The notes under the pieces are model-generated. The model made no database searches. It saw nothing but the letters and a program-made list of their open reading frames with translations, and had not been told where the DNA came from. Of a DNA stretch of 64,000 nucleotides, positions 8,617 through 20,100 are shown in pieces. Position 1 is the stretch's first letter, and every line of letters begins with the position of its first letter. The position numbers were made by a program, and so were the translations under genes. The DNA is from Micromonospora sp. NBC_00389 (GTDB lineage Bacteria > Actinomycetota > Actinomycetes > Mycobacteriales > Micromonosporaceae), in the NCBI RefSeq assembly GCF_036059255.1, contig NZ_CP107947.1, positions 6,758,001-6,822,000 on the forward strand. Direction: 5' to 3'.

Positions 8617-9030
8617 ATGGCTTCCATCCGCAAGGAAATCATCATCGAGTCCAGCGCCGACGAGGTTTGGAACGTGATCCGCGATTTCAGTGCCGGACCG
8701 TCGCGCATGGCGCCCGGCTTCGTCGTCGACACCCGCATCGAGGCAGCCAGTCGGGTCGTCACCTTCGCTGATGGCACGGTGGCCCGCGAGCGTCTCGTCT
8801 CGATCGATGACGTGGCTCGTCGGACCGTCTACTCGGTCGTCGGTGACACGATCCGCCCGACCCACGACAACGCCTCCATGCAGGTCTTCGACCAGGGCGA
8901 AGCCCACAGCCGGCTTGTCTGGATTCACGACGTCCTGCCCGACGACCTCGCCACATCACTCGACGCCGCCATGGAGCAAGGCATGACCGTCATCAAGCAG
9001 ACGCTGGAGTCTGAAGCCGCGCACGCCTAA
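8617..9030 (+). CDS. SRPBCC-superfamily (START/Bet v1-like) small ligand-binding protein
   Basis: 137 residues, CGGAGA ribosome site upstream of ATG 8617. The opening IRKEIIIESSADEVWNVIRD is the signature start of polyketide-cyclase2/SRPBCC proteins. It continues through VTFADGTVARERLVSIDDVA and ends in the long C-terminal helix (DDLATSLDAAMEQGMTVIKQ). These bind hydrophobic ligands in a deep cavity. The stop codon TAA is partly supplied by the IS element that begins at 9030. In the empty site it would read TAG, so the protein is unchanged. Confidence 0.88.
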   Translation: MASIRKEIIIESSADEVWNVIRDFSAGPSRMAPGFVVDTRIEAASRVVTFADGTVARERLVSIDDVARRTVYSVVGDTIRPTHDNASMQVFDQGEAHSRLVWIHDVLPDDLATSLDAAMEQGMTVIKQTLESEAAHA

Positions 9031-10082
9031 CGACCTCGTGCATGGTTGTGGGTGCTGGGTGGGATGATCTTCGGATGGTTCGGTCCACTGTGGTGTCTCA
9101 TCGTCGTGTGACGGGCTTGTCCGTGGAGGTCCTCGCCGAGCTGGTGGCCGAGTTGGGTCCGGTGTGGCAGGACCGGCAGCAGGCCCGGTTGACTGCCCGG
9201 ACCCGGCGGCGGGCGGTGGGTGCCGGTGCCCGCTACCGGCTGGTCTTCGTTGACCGGCTGCTGGCCACCCTGGTCTGCCTGCGCCACGGCGTGACCCACG
9301 ATGTGCTGGCGGCGTGGTTCGGGGTGGACCGCTCCACGATCAGCCGTGCGGTGGGCGAGATCCGACCGCTGCTGGCCGAGCGGGGCTGCCGGGTGCCAGG
9401 CGGCGTGCGACTGCGCACCCTGGCCGACGTGGTCGCCTACCTGGATCATGTGCGGGCGGCGGCGTTGATGGACGCCACCGAGATCCGCGTCCGCCGTCCC
9501 AATGCCGGCCGGGCCGGACGACAGCGGTTCGTGTCCGGGAAGTCGCGCACCAACGCGATCAAGGCCCTGGTCCTCAGCGACACACACGGGCGGTTGTTGT
9601 TCTGCGGCGCCACCGCGCGCGGCAGCACCGCCGACATCACTCAAGCTCGCCAGGCCGGTCTGACGCACTGGCTGGACCACACCGTCGGGGTGCGCATCCT
9701 CGCCGACGCCGGCTATCAGGGCCTGGGCGCCCAGACAGGCGGCCAGGTGATCACCCCGACACTGCGGCACCACAAGAAAGCCCTGGAACGCCTGCCTGGC
9801 ATCGCCGAACTACGCCAAGCCCAGCGCCGCGAACACGCCCGCCGCCGGGTGCGCGTCGAGCACGCCATCGCCCACCTGAAGAACTGGCGCAGCCTGACCC
9901 GCCACCTCGGCCGCCGCGACAGCCTCGACACCACCATCCGCGCCGTCGCCGGCCTGCTGTCCGACCACCAACACACCGACCGCGGCAAACCCATCGCCGC
10001 CATCACCGCCGGCCCCGCCGTGTGAACCCTTACCCGAGGCCGAGGGCACTCCCACACTGCGGACAACCATGCACGAAGTCGT
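9030..10082 (+). mobile_element. IS5-family element C, inserted in a stop codon (about 1053 bp)
   Basis: Imperfect 20-bp ends (ACGACCTCGTGCATGGTTGT left; right end matches it with one mismatch, reading out as ACGACTTCGTGC...) are flanked by TA at 9028-9029 and 10083-10084. The empty site is CTAG. It carries a single transposase gene of the HTH_Tnp_4/DDE_Tnp_4 type (ISL2-like group). Confidence 0.88.
9075..10025 (+). CDS. IS5-family (ISL2-like) transposase, DDE_Tnp_4 type (element C)
   Basis: About 316 residues from ATG 9075. An in-frame ATG at 9042 lies inside the terminal repeat and is less likely. Residues about 70-100 form a helix-turn-helix (VTHDVLAAWFGVDRSTISRA). The catalytic part shows LMDATEIRVRRPNAGRAGRQ (first Asp), NAIKALVLSDTHGRLLFCG, ILADAGYQGLG (second Asp) and HARRRVRVEHAIAHLKNWR (Glu). 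No interruption is seen, so it is probably active. Confidence 0.9.
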   Translation: MVRSTVVSHRRVTGLSVEVLAELVAELGPVWQDRQQARLTARTRRRAVGAGARYRLVFVDRLLATLVCLRHGVTHDVLAAWFGVDRSTISRAVGEIRPLLAERGCRVPGGVRLRTLADVVAYLDHVRAAALMDATEIRVRRPNAGRAGRQRFVSGKSRTNAIKALVLSDTHGRLLFCGATARGSTADITQARQAGLTHWLDHTVGVRILADAGYQGLGAQTGGQVITPTLRHHKKALERLPGIAELRQAQRREHARRRVRVEHAIAHLKNWRSLTRHLGRRDSLDTTIRAVAGLLSDHQHTDRGKPIAAITAGPAV

Positions 10083-10133
10083 TAGGAGCAGCGGTCGTGT
10101 ATCACAGCGTGCAAGCGGGCACCTTCCTCGCTA

Positions 10134-12944
<2,811 letters not shown>

Positions 12945-13201
12945 TCGCCGACCTCCTCCCAGGACTCCTGCAACTGCTCCTCACCGTAAGTGCTGGCGGA
13001 GCTCAGCGACGCACATTGGTCACGACCAGCGCCAGGATCACGGTGCATGTCGTCACGAACAGGCCTCCCAACGACGCCCAAGCTGATCGCTGTTGATGTG
13101 TTCCGTCCTGAGACGCTCACGGCCGCACTCGCCGCTCGCGCTCCTCACCCCTCCCTGGTCAAGGATGCCTAGCCCGAGTTTCCAGGGACTGTAAAACGAA
13201 C

Positions 13202-14827
13202 GGCTCTGGCGCAGAAACGGTGGTCGACGTGAGTGACCTACGCGAGCAGGATTCGCTGTCGTAGGAGTTCGAAGCCGGCGCGGCCGTACATCTGCCGTTT
13301 CAGGAGCTTGACCTTGGTGTTGGCGCCTTCCATGGGACCGTTGCTGTAGGGCAGGGTCAGCCCGGCCACGACGGCCGGCAGGTCCATCCGAAGGCCGTGG
13401 ACGAAGCCGTGCAGGGCAGGCAGGGCGTCGGCGTCGACAGCGGTCATCCACGCGTCGAGGTCCTCGCCGCGACGGCCGGCGAGCAGATCGGCGAACTCGC
13501 CGACCCGCTGGGCCAGCGTGGCCAGGTGTGGGCAGGCGCCGAGCAGATCTTGCAGGTGGCTGTGGTGGTGCGCGGCGAGATTCTCGGGCTTGGTCATGAG
13601 CCAGCAGACCAGGCGGCGCGGTGACGGCGGGGCACATTCCGCGTCGGCGCGGCCCTGGTTGAGGTAGCGCACCAGAAGGTTGGCGCTGCCGGCATAGCCC
13701 TGTGCGCGGATCTCGGCCAGTAGCCGGGTCACCGGAACCTGAGGGTCTTGGGCACGTCGGCGGCGCACGTGAGCCCGGAACGGGTCGACCAGGGTTTCGC
13801 GGTAGCGCGGCGGCCGCTGCAGGTCCTCGGCGGTGGTCGCGCGGGCGTACCGCTTCACCGTATTCAGCGCCCAGCCCAGCCGACGGGCGCAATCCAGTAG
13901 CCCGATGCCCTGGTTGAGAAGGGTATGCACGGCCGTGTGCCGTTCGCGGGTGCGCTCATCCAGAGGCCGGTCCGGGCGGGCTGGACTGTCATGCCAGCAG
14001 CGGCTGTGCGCGATCACGGTCTTCTCGACCGCCTTGGCCAAGTTGTGCCACAGATGCCACCGGTCGCTGACCTGCACCGCATGCGGTGCGCCGGCGCGGA
14101 TCGCCTCGGCATACGCGGCGGAGCCGTCGCGGCAGACCACCTCCACCTCCGGGTGCTCCCGCAGCCACGCGGCCAGGGTGGCTGCCTTGCGGTCCGGCAA
14201 CACGTCGACGCGGCGGTGGGTGACCGCGTCGATCAGCAAGGTCGCATACCGTCGGCCACGTCGCAACGCGAAGTCATCCACGCTCAGCACCGCTGGCGCC
14301 GGCCCCGCTGGGGTGGGCATGGCCATCAAGACCCGCAGCACCGTGGACCGCGAGATCCGAATACCCAGCCGGGCCAGCACGGCTGCTCCGGCACGACCGG
14401 CCACGACCACCGCCAGGTCACCGATCAACCCGCCCAACTGGCAGGTCCGCCTCGCCCACCGACACGCCAGCGCGGGAACCTGTTCCCGGAACGCGCGCCG
14501 TGGACAGGACGCATTCGGGCAGCGCAGCCGCCGGACTTGCAAGTCGATGATCACGGCTCGACCGCCGACGGGCAGGTCAGCTAGCCGGCGCTGGTGATAG
14601 GCGTGCACCCGCTCGCTCGGCTGACCGCACTGCGGGCACGCCACCACCGTCCCCGGTGTCCGGGCGCGCACCCGCAGGACCAGCCCCTGCTCCACCACCT
14701 CGTCGATGACCAGCGAAGACAACTGAGGGAACAATGCCTTGATCAGGTTGCAGTCACACCGGCGTCAGCCTTCCGCACCACGACAGGCTACTGAGGACGG
14801 ACCCACCACCGTTTCTGCGCCAGAGCC
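13202..14827 (-). mobile_element. ISL3-family element, complete (1626 bp)
   Basis: Terminal inverted repeats begin GGCTCTGGCGCAGAAACG on the left, matched exactly on the right. The perfect 8-bp target duplication AAACGAAC lies at 13194-13201 and 14828-14835, the size expected for ISL3. It carries one intact transposase gene. It split the promoter-proximal region of the IS256 remnant. Confidence 0.95.
13238..14734 (-). CDS. ISL3-family transposase
   Basis: 498 residues. The N-terminal zinc-finger-like region has VACPQCGQPSERVHAYHQRR and RRLRCPNASC. The catalytic core shows VLSVDDFALRRGRRYATLLI (first Asp), VEVVCRDGSAAYAEAIRAGA (second Asp), VSDRWHLWHNLAKAVEK and the C-terminal Glu in NGPMEGANTKVKLLKRQMYG. 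These are hallmark motifs of DDE_Tnp_ISL3. It is full length within intact ends, so probably active. Confidence 0.96.
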   Translation of the reverse strand: MFPQLSSLVIDEVVEQGLVLRVRARTPGTVVACPQCGQPSERVHAYHQRRLADLPVGGRAVIIDLQVRRLRCPNASCPRRAFREQVPALACRWARRTCQLGGLIGDLAVVVAGRAGAAVLARLGIRISRSTVLRVLMAMPTPAGPAPAVLSVDDFALRRGRRYATLLIDAVTHRRVDVLPDRKAATLAAWLREHPEVEVVCRDGSAAYAEAIRAGAPHAVQVSDRWHLWHNLAKAVEKTVIAHSRCWHDSPARPDRPLDERTRERHTAVHTLLNQGIGLLDCARRLGWALNTVKRYARATTAEDLQRPPRYRETLVDPFRAHVRRRRAQDPQVPVTRLLAEIRAQGYAGSANLLVRYLNQGRADAECAPPSPRRLVCWLMTKPENLAAHHHSHLQDLLGACPHLATLAQRVGEFADLLAGRRGEDLDAWMTAVDADALPALHGFVHGLRMDLPAVVAGLTLPYSNGPMEGANTKVKLLKRQMYGRAGFELLRQRILLA

Positions 14828-14866
14828 AAACGAACGGTGTAACTCCTGATCAAGGAGCAGCACCTG

Positions 14867-15101
14867 ATGACGGATATCTTGATCACCGAGGTCGATACTG
14901 ACCAGGTGGCGAAGCGTGGGCCGGCGCGGCCGGCGGGAGACGGGGTCGACGATCAGCTCGTCGCCCAGGTGGTGGAGAAGGCCCGGGCGGCGGGCCTGCA
15001 GCTCACCGGGGAGGGTGGGCTGCTGCAGCAGCTGACCAAGCGGGTCCTGGAAGCCGCTCTGGACGGTGAGATCACCGATCACCTGGGCTATGACAAGGGT
15101 G
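14867..15101 (+). pseudogene. IS256-family (mutator) transposase, N-terminal fragment
   Basis: After an AAGGAG-type ribosome site, ATG 14867 begins MTDILITEVDTDQVAKRG and reaches LTGEGGLLQQLTKRVLEAAL, then DGEITDHLGYDK. This is the conserved N terminus of actinobacterial IS256 transposases. Homology stops at about residue 78. The remaining residues to the stop at 15136 read through antisense IS1634 sequence. All catalytic residues are missing. Confidence 0.88.
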
Positions 15102-15103
15102 AG

Positions 15104-15835
15104 TTCCCGAACTCTGCTTCGGACTGGGAGCGGTAGGCGGCCACCACGTCGGCGAGAGGCCAGGTGTCGCGGTTGGTGAACAGGATCCGCTTGTCTCCAT
15201 CAAACCCGGGGCTTGACACAGGTCCACCCGTTTCTGCTTCGCTTTGCCCCGTTGGGCGATCGGCGCCCGATCATTGGTCGAGTCGATATAGGTGGCGAAG
15301 TTGGTCATGTCCAGGGCCACGCTGGCCAGGTCCAGGCCGTACCGGTCGATCATCCCGCCGTAGATCTGGGTCTCGATCGTGCGCAGGTCGTCCACGGTCG
15401 GTTCATCGCGTCCCAGAACCGGCGGTGGTCCAACGCCTGCTCGTCCACCTTCACCCAGCGCGGTGCGGCGGTGGTGGCCCACCAGTCAGCGAAGGCCCGC
15501 TTCGAGCACGGATCAACGACGCGGTTCAGCGTGGCCAACGCCAGGTAGGTGCCCACCGACGCGCCCGCGTTGGCATACCGGGGCACGACATCGTCGATCA
15601 GGCCGACCACGTCGAGATCGTCCAGAACAGACCACACCGCGGCCACGTCCCCGAACCGCTTGTGCTGGCTGCGTACCGGCTGCCCGCCCTGATCGCCGGA
15701 CAGCTTGGCCATCACTTCCTCGCTGGTGCCCAGATACCGCTGCGAAACGATGCGCGGCTTGCCGTCGACACGGGCGGACTCCACCAGGTAGTAGTAGGTC
15801 TGCTTCCCGCGACGCTTACCCACGATCGACGGCAT
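15104..15835 (-). pseudogene. IS1634-family transposase remnant, internally deleted and frameshifted
   Basis: ATG 15835 opens MPSIVGKRRGKQTYYYLVES, then IVSQRYLGTSEEV and DEQALDHRRFWDAMNR. A frame change near 15390 continues as VDDLRTIETQIYGGMIDRYG, VALDMTNFATYIDSTNDRAP and GKAKQKRVDL. After a gap the frame shifts again to DGDKRILFTNRDTWPLADVV and AAYRSQSEAEFG, where homology ends at the IS256 junction. So the first catalytic Asp block and part of the later core survive, with at least two frame breaks and an internal deletion. It cannot encode a transposase. Confidence 0.82.
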
Positions 15836-16109
15836 ATATGGGTAATACAGCCCCGATGCTGAAAGCCCAGCACCGAGGCACTTTCCAGGCATGGCGATCA
15901 TGAAAGGGTGGAAACTCGGGCTGGCTGGCGGAGGCTCACATCTCGAGACTGATCTGTCGTGGAAGTCCCGAGACCGGATGTCTGGGCCTCCATTTCGTGA
16001 TTGAGTGTCAGCAGCGACGGGTGTGTCTTTGAGCCTGCCCGAAATGCCAAGCGGACTGCGGCTCGACCTCCTCGACATCGAAGCCTCGTGCCCAACCTGG
16101 GTCGGAGCA

Positions 16110-17078
16110 GTGGACGGTGGTGACGTGCGGATCGCGGTGGCACTCGGCGCAGGCGGGGCGCGCGGCTATGCGCACATCGGGGTGATCCAGGTCCTTGAGG
16201 AGCGTGGGTTCGACATCGTTGCGATCGCTGGCTCTTCCATGGGCGCCCTCGTCGGGGGGCTGTACGCAGCCGGCAAGCTCGACGCCTACGCCGAGTGGGT
16301 GCACACCATCGGCCAACGCGACGTGCTGCACCTGCTCGATCCGGCCGTCGGCGCGCCCGGCGCGTTCCGGGCCGAGAAGCTCATGGCCCGGGTCAGGGAA
16401 CTGCTCGACGGCGCACGGATCGAACAGCTGCCCGTGCCCTTCACTGCGGTAGCGACCGACCTGCGGGCCGGCCGAGCCGTGTGGTTTCAGCACGGCCCGG
16501 TGGACGTCGCGGTGCGCGCCTCCATCGCTTTGCCACCCGCCATCACGCCGGTCATGATCAACGGCCGGCTCCTCGCCGACGGTGGCCTGATGGAGCCGCT
16601 GCCGATGGCACCGACCACCTTCATGCCGGCCGATGCGATCGTCGCCGTGTCCCTCAAGGCTGCCGGCGCCGACACCCTCACTAGGGCAGCCGTCCGGGAA
16701 TCGGCCGACCCGCCGGGACAAGGGGGGCGGGACCACCCGCGGGGCCCCGCCGGATCCGTTGACCGGGTGATCTCCCGCGGCGGCGTGACTGGTGACGGCA
16801 GTGCGGCGGCGGACGCCTCCGCGGAAACCAACACCACCGGCGATGGGCCACTTGGCCAACTCCCCGCCGACCTGCGCGTATCCGACGTCATGAGCCTGTC
16901 ATTGGAGGCCGTACGGGATCTTCTCATCCGCTACCAGCTGGCCGGCTACCCACCGGACCTGTTGATCGAGATACCGACCAACGCTGTCCGCACGTACGAC
17001 TACCACCGCGCGATCGAGATGGTCGAAGTCGGCCGGCGGGCAGCGCTCGACGCCCTCGCGTCAAGCCCGTTCGCCTGA
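16110..17078 (+). CDS. Patatin-like phospholipase/acylhydrolase (RssA type), copy 1
   Basis: 322 residues from GTG 16110, chosen because GGAG lies 5 bp upstream and the paralogue at 28449 starts with ATG at the same codon. The oxyanion glycine loop is GAGGARGYAH, the nucleophile elbow GSSMG has Ser43, and the catalytic Asp157 is in ADGGL, so the Ser-Asp dyad is intact. Compared with its paralogue it carries an extra Gly/Asp-rich insert of about 45 residues near residue 195-250. No membrane segment is evident. Such proteins hydrolyse phospholipid or lysophospholipid acyl esters. The native substrate is unknown. Confidence 0.92.
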   Translation: MDGGDVRIAVALGAGGARGYAHIGVIQVLEERGFDIVAIAGSSMGALVGGLYAAGKLDAYAEWVHTIGQRDVLHLLDPAVGAPGAFRAEKLMARVRELLDGARIEQLPVPFTAVATDLRAGRAVWFQHGPVDVAVRASIALPPAITPVMINGRLLADGGLMEPLPMAPTTFMPADAIVAVSLKAAGADTLTRAAVRESADPPGQGGRDHPRGPAGSVDRVISRGGVTGDGSAAADASAETNTTGDGPLGQLPADLRVSDVMSLSLEAVRDLLIRYQLAGYPPDLLIEIPTNAVRTYDYHRAIEMVEVGRRAALDALASSPFA

Positions 17079-17145
17079 CGGCGCCCCCAGAGATCGAGAC
17101 CACTCCGTCTGGTTTCGTTTGTTTCGCAGCGGGTAACCGCGCCCG

Positions 17146-18222
17146 GTGAGCGACGCCGACGACCGGTCTATGGCCCGCCGGGCGCTGATCGTCATCGCGC
17201 TGGTCCTCGCCACTGTGGTCGGGTTGGCGTTGGTCTGGGAGACCCGGCGGGTGCTGATCTGGGTGGTGCTCGCCGCGTTCTTCGCGGTGGCCCTGAATCC
17301 GCTGGTGGATCGGGTGCAGCGGCGGCTCATTCGGCGTCGGGCGGCGGCCACGCTGGTCGTGTTCCTGGCCAGCTTCGTGGCTCTCGCCGCGCTCGGCGTG
17401 CTCATCGTGGTGCCCCTGCTGGACGAGCTGGCCCGCTTCGCCGACCGGGCGCCGGACCTGGTGCGCGAGGCGCGGGCCGGGCGTGGGCCGGTCGGTGAGC
17501 TGCTGGAGCGGTTCCACCTGCGGCAGCACGCCGACCAGTTCCAGCGCTTCGGCGGCCAACTCGGCCAGTCGACGGTCGGGCTGGTCCGTGGGACGGTTCA
17601 GGGCGTCGCCGGAGTGTTGACGGTGGTGGTGCTGGCGTACCTGATGGTGGTGCAAGCCCCGCGGATCACCGCCGGGACGCTGGCCCTGGCCGGTGGCGCC
17701 CGGGAGGAGCGGCTGCGCCGCATCGGCCGGGAGTCGGCGCGCACCATCACCGGCTACCTGAGCGGCAACCTGGTGATCAGCCTGATCTGCGGCCTGCTGA
17801 CCTTCGTGGTGCTCGCGCTCACCGGCGTGCCGTTCGCCGCCGTGATCGCGCTGTTAGTCGCCATCGCCGACCTGATCCCGCTGGTGGGGGCGACCCTCGG
17901 CGCGATCGTCGCGGGCGGCGCCGGCTTCCTGCACTCCCCCACCGCCGGGGTGGTCGTACTGGTCTTCTTCGTGGTCTACCAGCAGGTCGAGAACCACCTG
18001 CTGCAACCGGTCATCATGTCCCACGCGGTCCGACTGAACCCGCTGACCGTGCTGGTCAGCGTGCTGATCGCCGCCGAGCTGGGCGGCCTCGTCGGAGCCC
18101 TGCTGGCCATCCCGGCCGCCGGCATCGCGCAGATCCTGCTGCGGGAGTTCGTCCCCGCCGGCCGGCAGGCCGCCTCCGTGCCAGCGGATTCCGGCCCCGG
18201 AGACCGCACGGGGGGGACTTGA
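17146..18222 (+). CDS. AI-2E family transporter (PerM/YdiK-like membrane exporter)
   Basis: 358 residues from GTG 17146. About eight membrane segments are arranged as in the family: two at the N terminus (LIVIALVLATVVGLALVW, VLIWVVLAAFFAVALNPLVD), a soluble loop with LPQ-poor linker, then GYLSGNLVISLICGLLTFVV, AVIALLVAIADLIPLVGATL and the conserved YQQVENHLLQPVIMSHAVRL block before the last helices. Despite the family name, most members are not shown to move AI-2. The patatin gene ends 67 bp upstream on the same strand, so cotranscription is possible. Confidence 0.92.
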   Translation: MSDADDRSMARRALIVIALVLATVVGLALVWETRRVLIWVVLAAFFAVALNPLVDRVQRRLIRRRAAATLVVFLASFVALAALGVLIVVPLLDELARFADRAPDLVREARAGRGPVGELLERFHLRQHADQFQRFGGQLGQSTVGLVRGTVQGVAGVLTVVVLAYLMVVQAPRITAGTLALAGGAREERLRRIGRESARTITGYLSGNLVISLICGLLTFVVLALTGVPFAAVIALLVAIADLIPLVGATLGAIVAGGAGFLHSPTAGVVVLVFFVVYQQVENHLLQPVIMSHAVRLNPLTVLVSVLIAAELGGLVGALLAIPAAGIAQILLREFVPAGRQAASVPADSGPGDRTGGT

Positions 18223-18779
18223 ACGTCTGAGCGGCCTCGGTCAGGGTGGCCCGGACCAGCCGGCGGGCGACCACCCGGGGGACGACGGGACGGCCGGCAG
18301 CCAGCACTCCGGTCACCGGGACCGGCCACCGGGCGGCGGATGACCGGGCTGACCGGCGGCGTGCCGCCACCTCAAGCGCGCGCCCGCCCGGTCCAGGTGG
18401 AGCGCCCCACTGGACGTACGACCTGGACCGGGCGGGCGTGGTCTGGCTGCCTTCGGTGTACGGCGGGTGGCCCGGGAATCTGCGGGCTTCCCGGAGCCGC
18501 CCGGGTTCAAGGGCGGGTAGCCCTTGCCGCCGGAGGCGGGATCCGGGTCGTAGGGCCGGAGGCCCTACCCGCCGGAGGCACCGCCCTTGCTGGCTGGACC
18601 CGGTACCCGCTGCGCGGCCCGGCTGCCGTAGCGGCCGCGTCCCGCCGAGTGGATGGGCAGGAAGGGCTGGCCCCATGCAGTAGTCGTTGTGCCCGGCGTC
18701 TATGTCGGCAACGTTCGAGGCCCAACGGCATGGTACGACTACCGTGAAGGCGGGCAGAAAAGGCAGAAACGGGCGACCG
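18223..18779. other. Intergenic 557 bp, GC-rich hairpins, no gene recognised
   Basis: No frame here reads like a protein. GTAGGGCC (18550-18557) pairs perfectly with 18561-18568 around GGA, and several CCGGAGGC/GCCGGAGG repeats surround it. The hairpin could terminate the AI-2E-type gene, although it is 330 bp past the stop. Confidence 0.5.
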
Positions 18780-19964
18780 ATGACCACGGGTAGGGCGAGC
18801 AAGCTGCTACGAAGACCCGAGCAGGGGCGGGCGGGATTCCTGGAACTGTTCTTGGACCTGGTCTTCGTCCTGGCGTTCTTCCGGCTCTCGCAGCAACTGC
18901 TGGAGCATCTGAGCTGGACTGGCGCGTTCCAGACACTGGTGTTGCTGTCCGCCGTGTTGTTTGTCTGGATCGCTGCGACGAGGTTTACGGACACGTTCGA
19001 CCCGCGACATCCGCTGATCCAGCTGCTGGTCATGTCGATCATGTTCGGCACCCTCGTGCTGGCGGCTGCGGCGCCCGAGGCGTTCGGCCGGCGGGGCCTG
19101 GTCTTCGCAGGTGTGTACGTCGTCGTCCGGCTTGGTATCTTCGCTGTCGCGATCCTTCTGTTACGGGGCCACGAGGGGCAGCGCAACGCGGTGCGGCTAC
19201 TGTTCTGGGTCAGCATGACCACGGTGCTCTGGATCGCGGGGGCTTTCCTGCCCGGCTGGGTGCGGGGAGCGCTGTGGATCACGGCGGCGGCCGTGGAGTA
19301 CGTGGGGATCGCACTCGGCTTCCCCACGCCGCGGCTGGGCCGCAGCGGCGAGCGCCGACTCGAGGTCGTGGTCTCCGAAGAACACGTGGCCGAGCGGTTG
19401 CGGCAGTTCTTCATCGTCGCGCTCGGCGAGCCGATCGTGGTGACCGGACTGGCATTCGCAAACGGCGCGTTCGGCGCTGACCGCAGCGCCGCGACCCTCC
19501 TCGCGTTCGTCACCACGGCACTGCTGTGGCGCATCTACATCCACCGCGCCGGAGCACTGATAGCGGAGACCATCGCAGCGGCCCCCAACCGACTCCGCGT
19601 TGGTGTCCTGACGCTCTACTCCCACGTGATCATGATCGCCGGCATCGTCACCATCGCCGTCGGCGACGAACTCGTCATCACCCACCCGCTCGGACACCCG
19701 GACCCGGCCTGGATCGCCGTCATCCTCGGCGGACCCGCCCTGTTCCTCGCCGGACGAGCCATCTTCGACTACGCGGTGTTCGGCCGCGTGTCCGCCCCCC
19801 GCGTGATCGGCGCACTCGCCCTGGTCGCCCTCACCCCAGCGATGAAGCCGGTGCCGCCGCTCGCGGTAGCCACCACCGCCGCCCTCATCCTGGCCGGCGT
19901 CGCCGTAGCCGACGCGGTCCGCACTCGAAAACTCCCATCGGAGCGGCCTTCACCACCCCGTTAG
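18780..19964 (+). CDS. Low temperature requirement A (LtrA) family membrane protein
   Basis: 394 residues from ATG 18780. The N-terminal FLELFLDLVFVLAFFRLSQQ and TFDPRHPLIQLLVMSIMFGT, together with the central EEHVAERLRQFFIVALGEPI block, are diagnostic for LtrA. About ten or eleven hydrophobic segments span the protein. The family is named from a cold-growth locus of Listeria, and no transport substrate is established. Residues 158-394 are duplicated as a fragment at 10134-10847. The genes on both sides are separately oriented units. Confidence 0.93.
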   Translation: MTTGRASKLLRRPEQGRAGFLELFLDLVFVLAFFRLSQQLLEHLSWTGAFQTLVLLSAVLFVWIAATRFTDTFDPRHPLIQLLVMSIMFGTLVLAAAAPEAFGRRGLVFAGVYVVVRLGIFAVAILLLRGHEGQRNAVRLLFWVSMTTVLWIAGAFLPGWVRGALWITAAAVEYVGIALGFPTPRLGRSGERRLEVVVSEEHVAERLRQFFIVALGEPIVVTGLAFANGAFGADRSAATLLAFVTTALLWRIYIHRAGALIAETIAAAPNRLRVGVLTLYSHVIMIAGIVTIAVGDELVITHPLGHPDPAWIAVILGGPALFLAGRAIFDYAVFGRVSAPRVIGALALVALTPAMKPVPPLAVATTAALILAGVAVADAVRTRKLPSERPSPPR

Positions 19965-20030
19965 ACGATCGCGGGCGGGCAAACGGTCTACGGCCACCTG
20001 TGCCCGGCACGACCGCAACGGCTCGGGGCC
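19251..20030 (+). repeat. Direct repeat, copy 2 (within and after ltrA)
   Basis: Parental copy of the roughly 780-bp segment also found at 10134-10914. The match starts inside ltrA at codon 158 and ends about 66 bp past its stop, in non-coding DNA. Confidence 0.9.
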
Positions 20031-20100
20031 CTCACCGCGGACGTGACGTGAGCGGGGTCGCAACGCCCAGAAGCTGCCCGGCTTCGCCGAGCGGGTAGCC

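Larger units (their letters stand above)
13171..15922. mobile_element. Nested insertion-sequence remnant (IS1634-type, IS256-type, ISL3)
   Basis: AGCCCGAGTTTCCA at 13171-13184 and its exact complement at 15909-15922 look like the two ends of an IS1634-type element. Its transposase remnant reads inwards from 15835. Inside it lies the 5' end of an IS256-type element (from about 13185), whose upstream region is split by a complete ISL3 element. The 3' parts of both the IS256 and IS1634 transposases are missing and meet at about 15103, so a deletion followed the nesting. Confidence 0.6.

Noticed and set aside
13000..13170. Small open frames between GH15 and the nested IS
   Set aside because: No ribosome site, no recognisable motif, and weak protein-like composition; treated as promoter/spacer DNA.
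18190..18240. TTCAAGTCCCCCC on the minus strand, resembling a tRNA T-loop
   Set aside because: No pairing T stem, no acceptor stem and no anticodon arm upstream. It overlaps the end of the AI-2E-type coding sequence, so neither a tRNA nor a convincing attachment site.
18400..18680. GC-rich direct and inverted repeats before ltrA as a possible CRISPR or origin
   Set aside because: Units are short, irregular and unspaced; no constant spacer length, no DnaA-box series.
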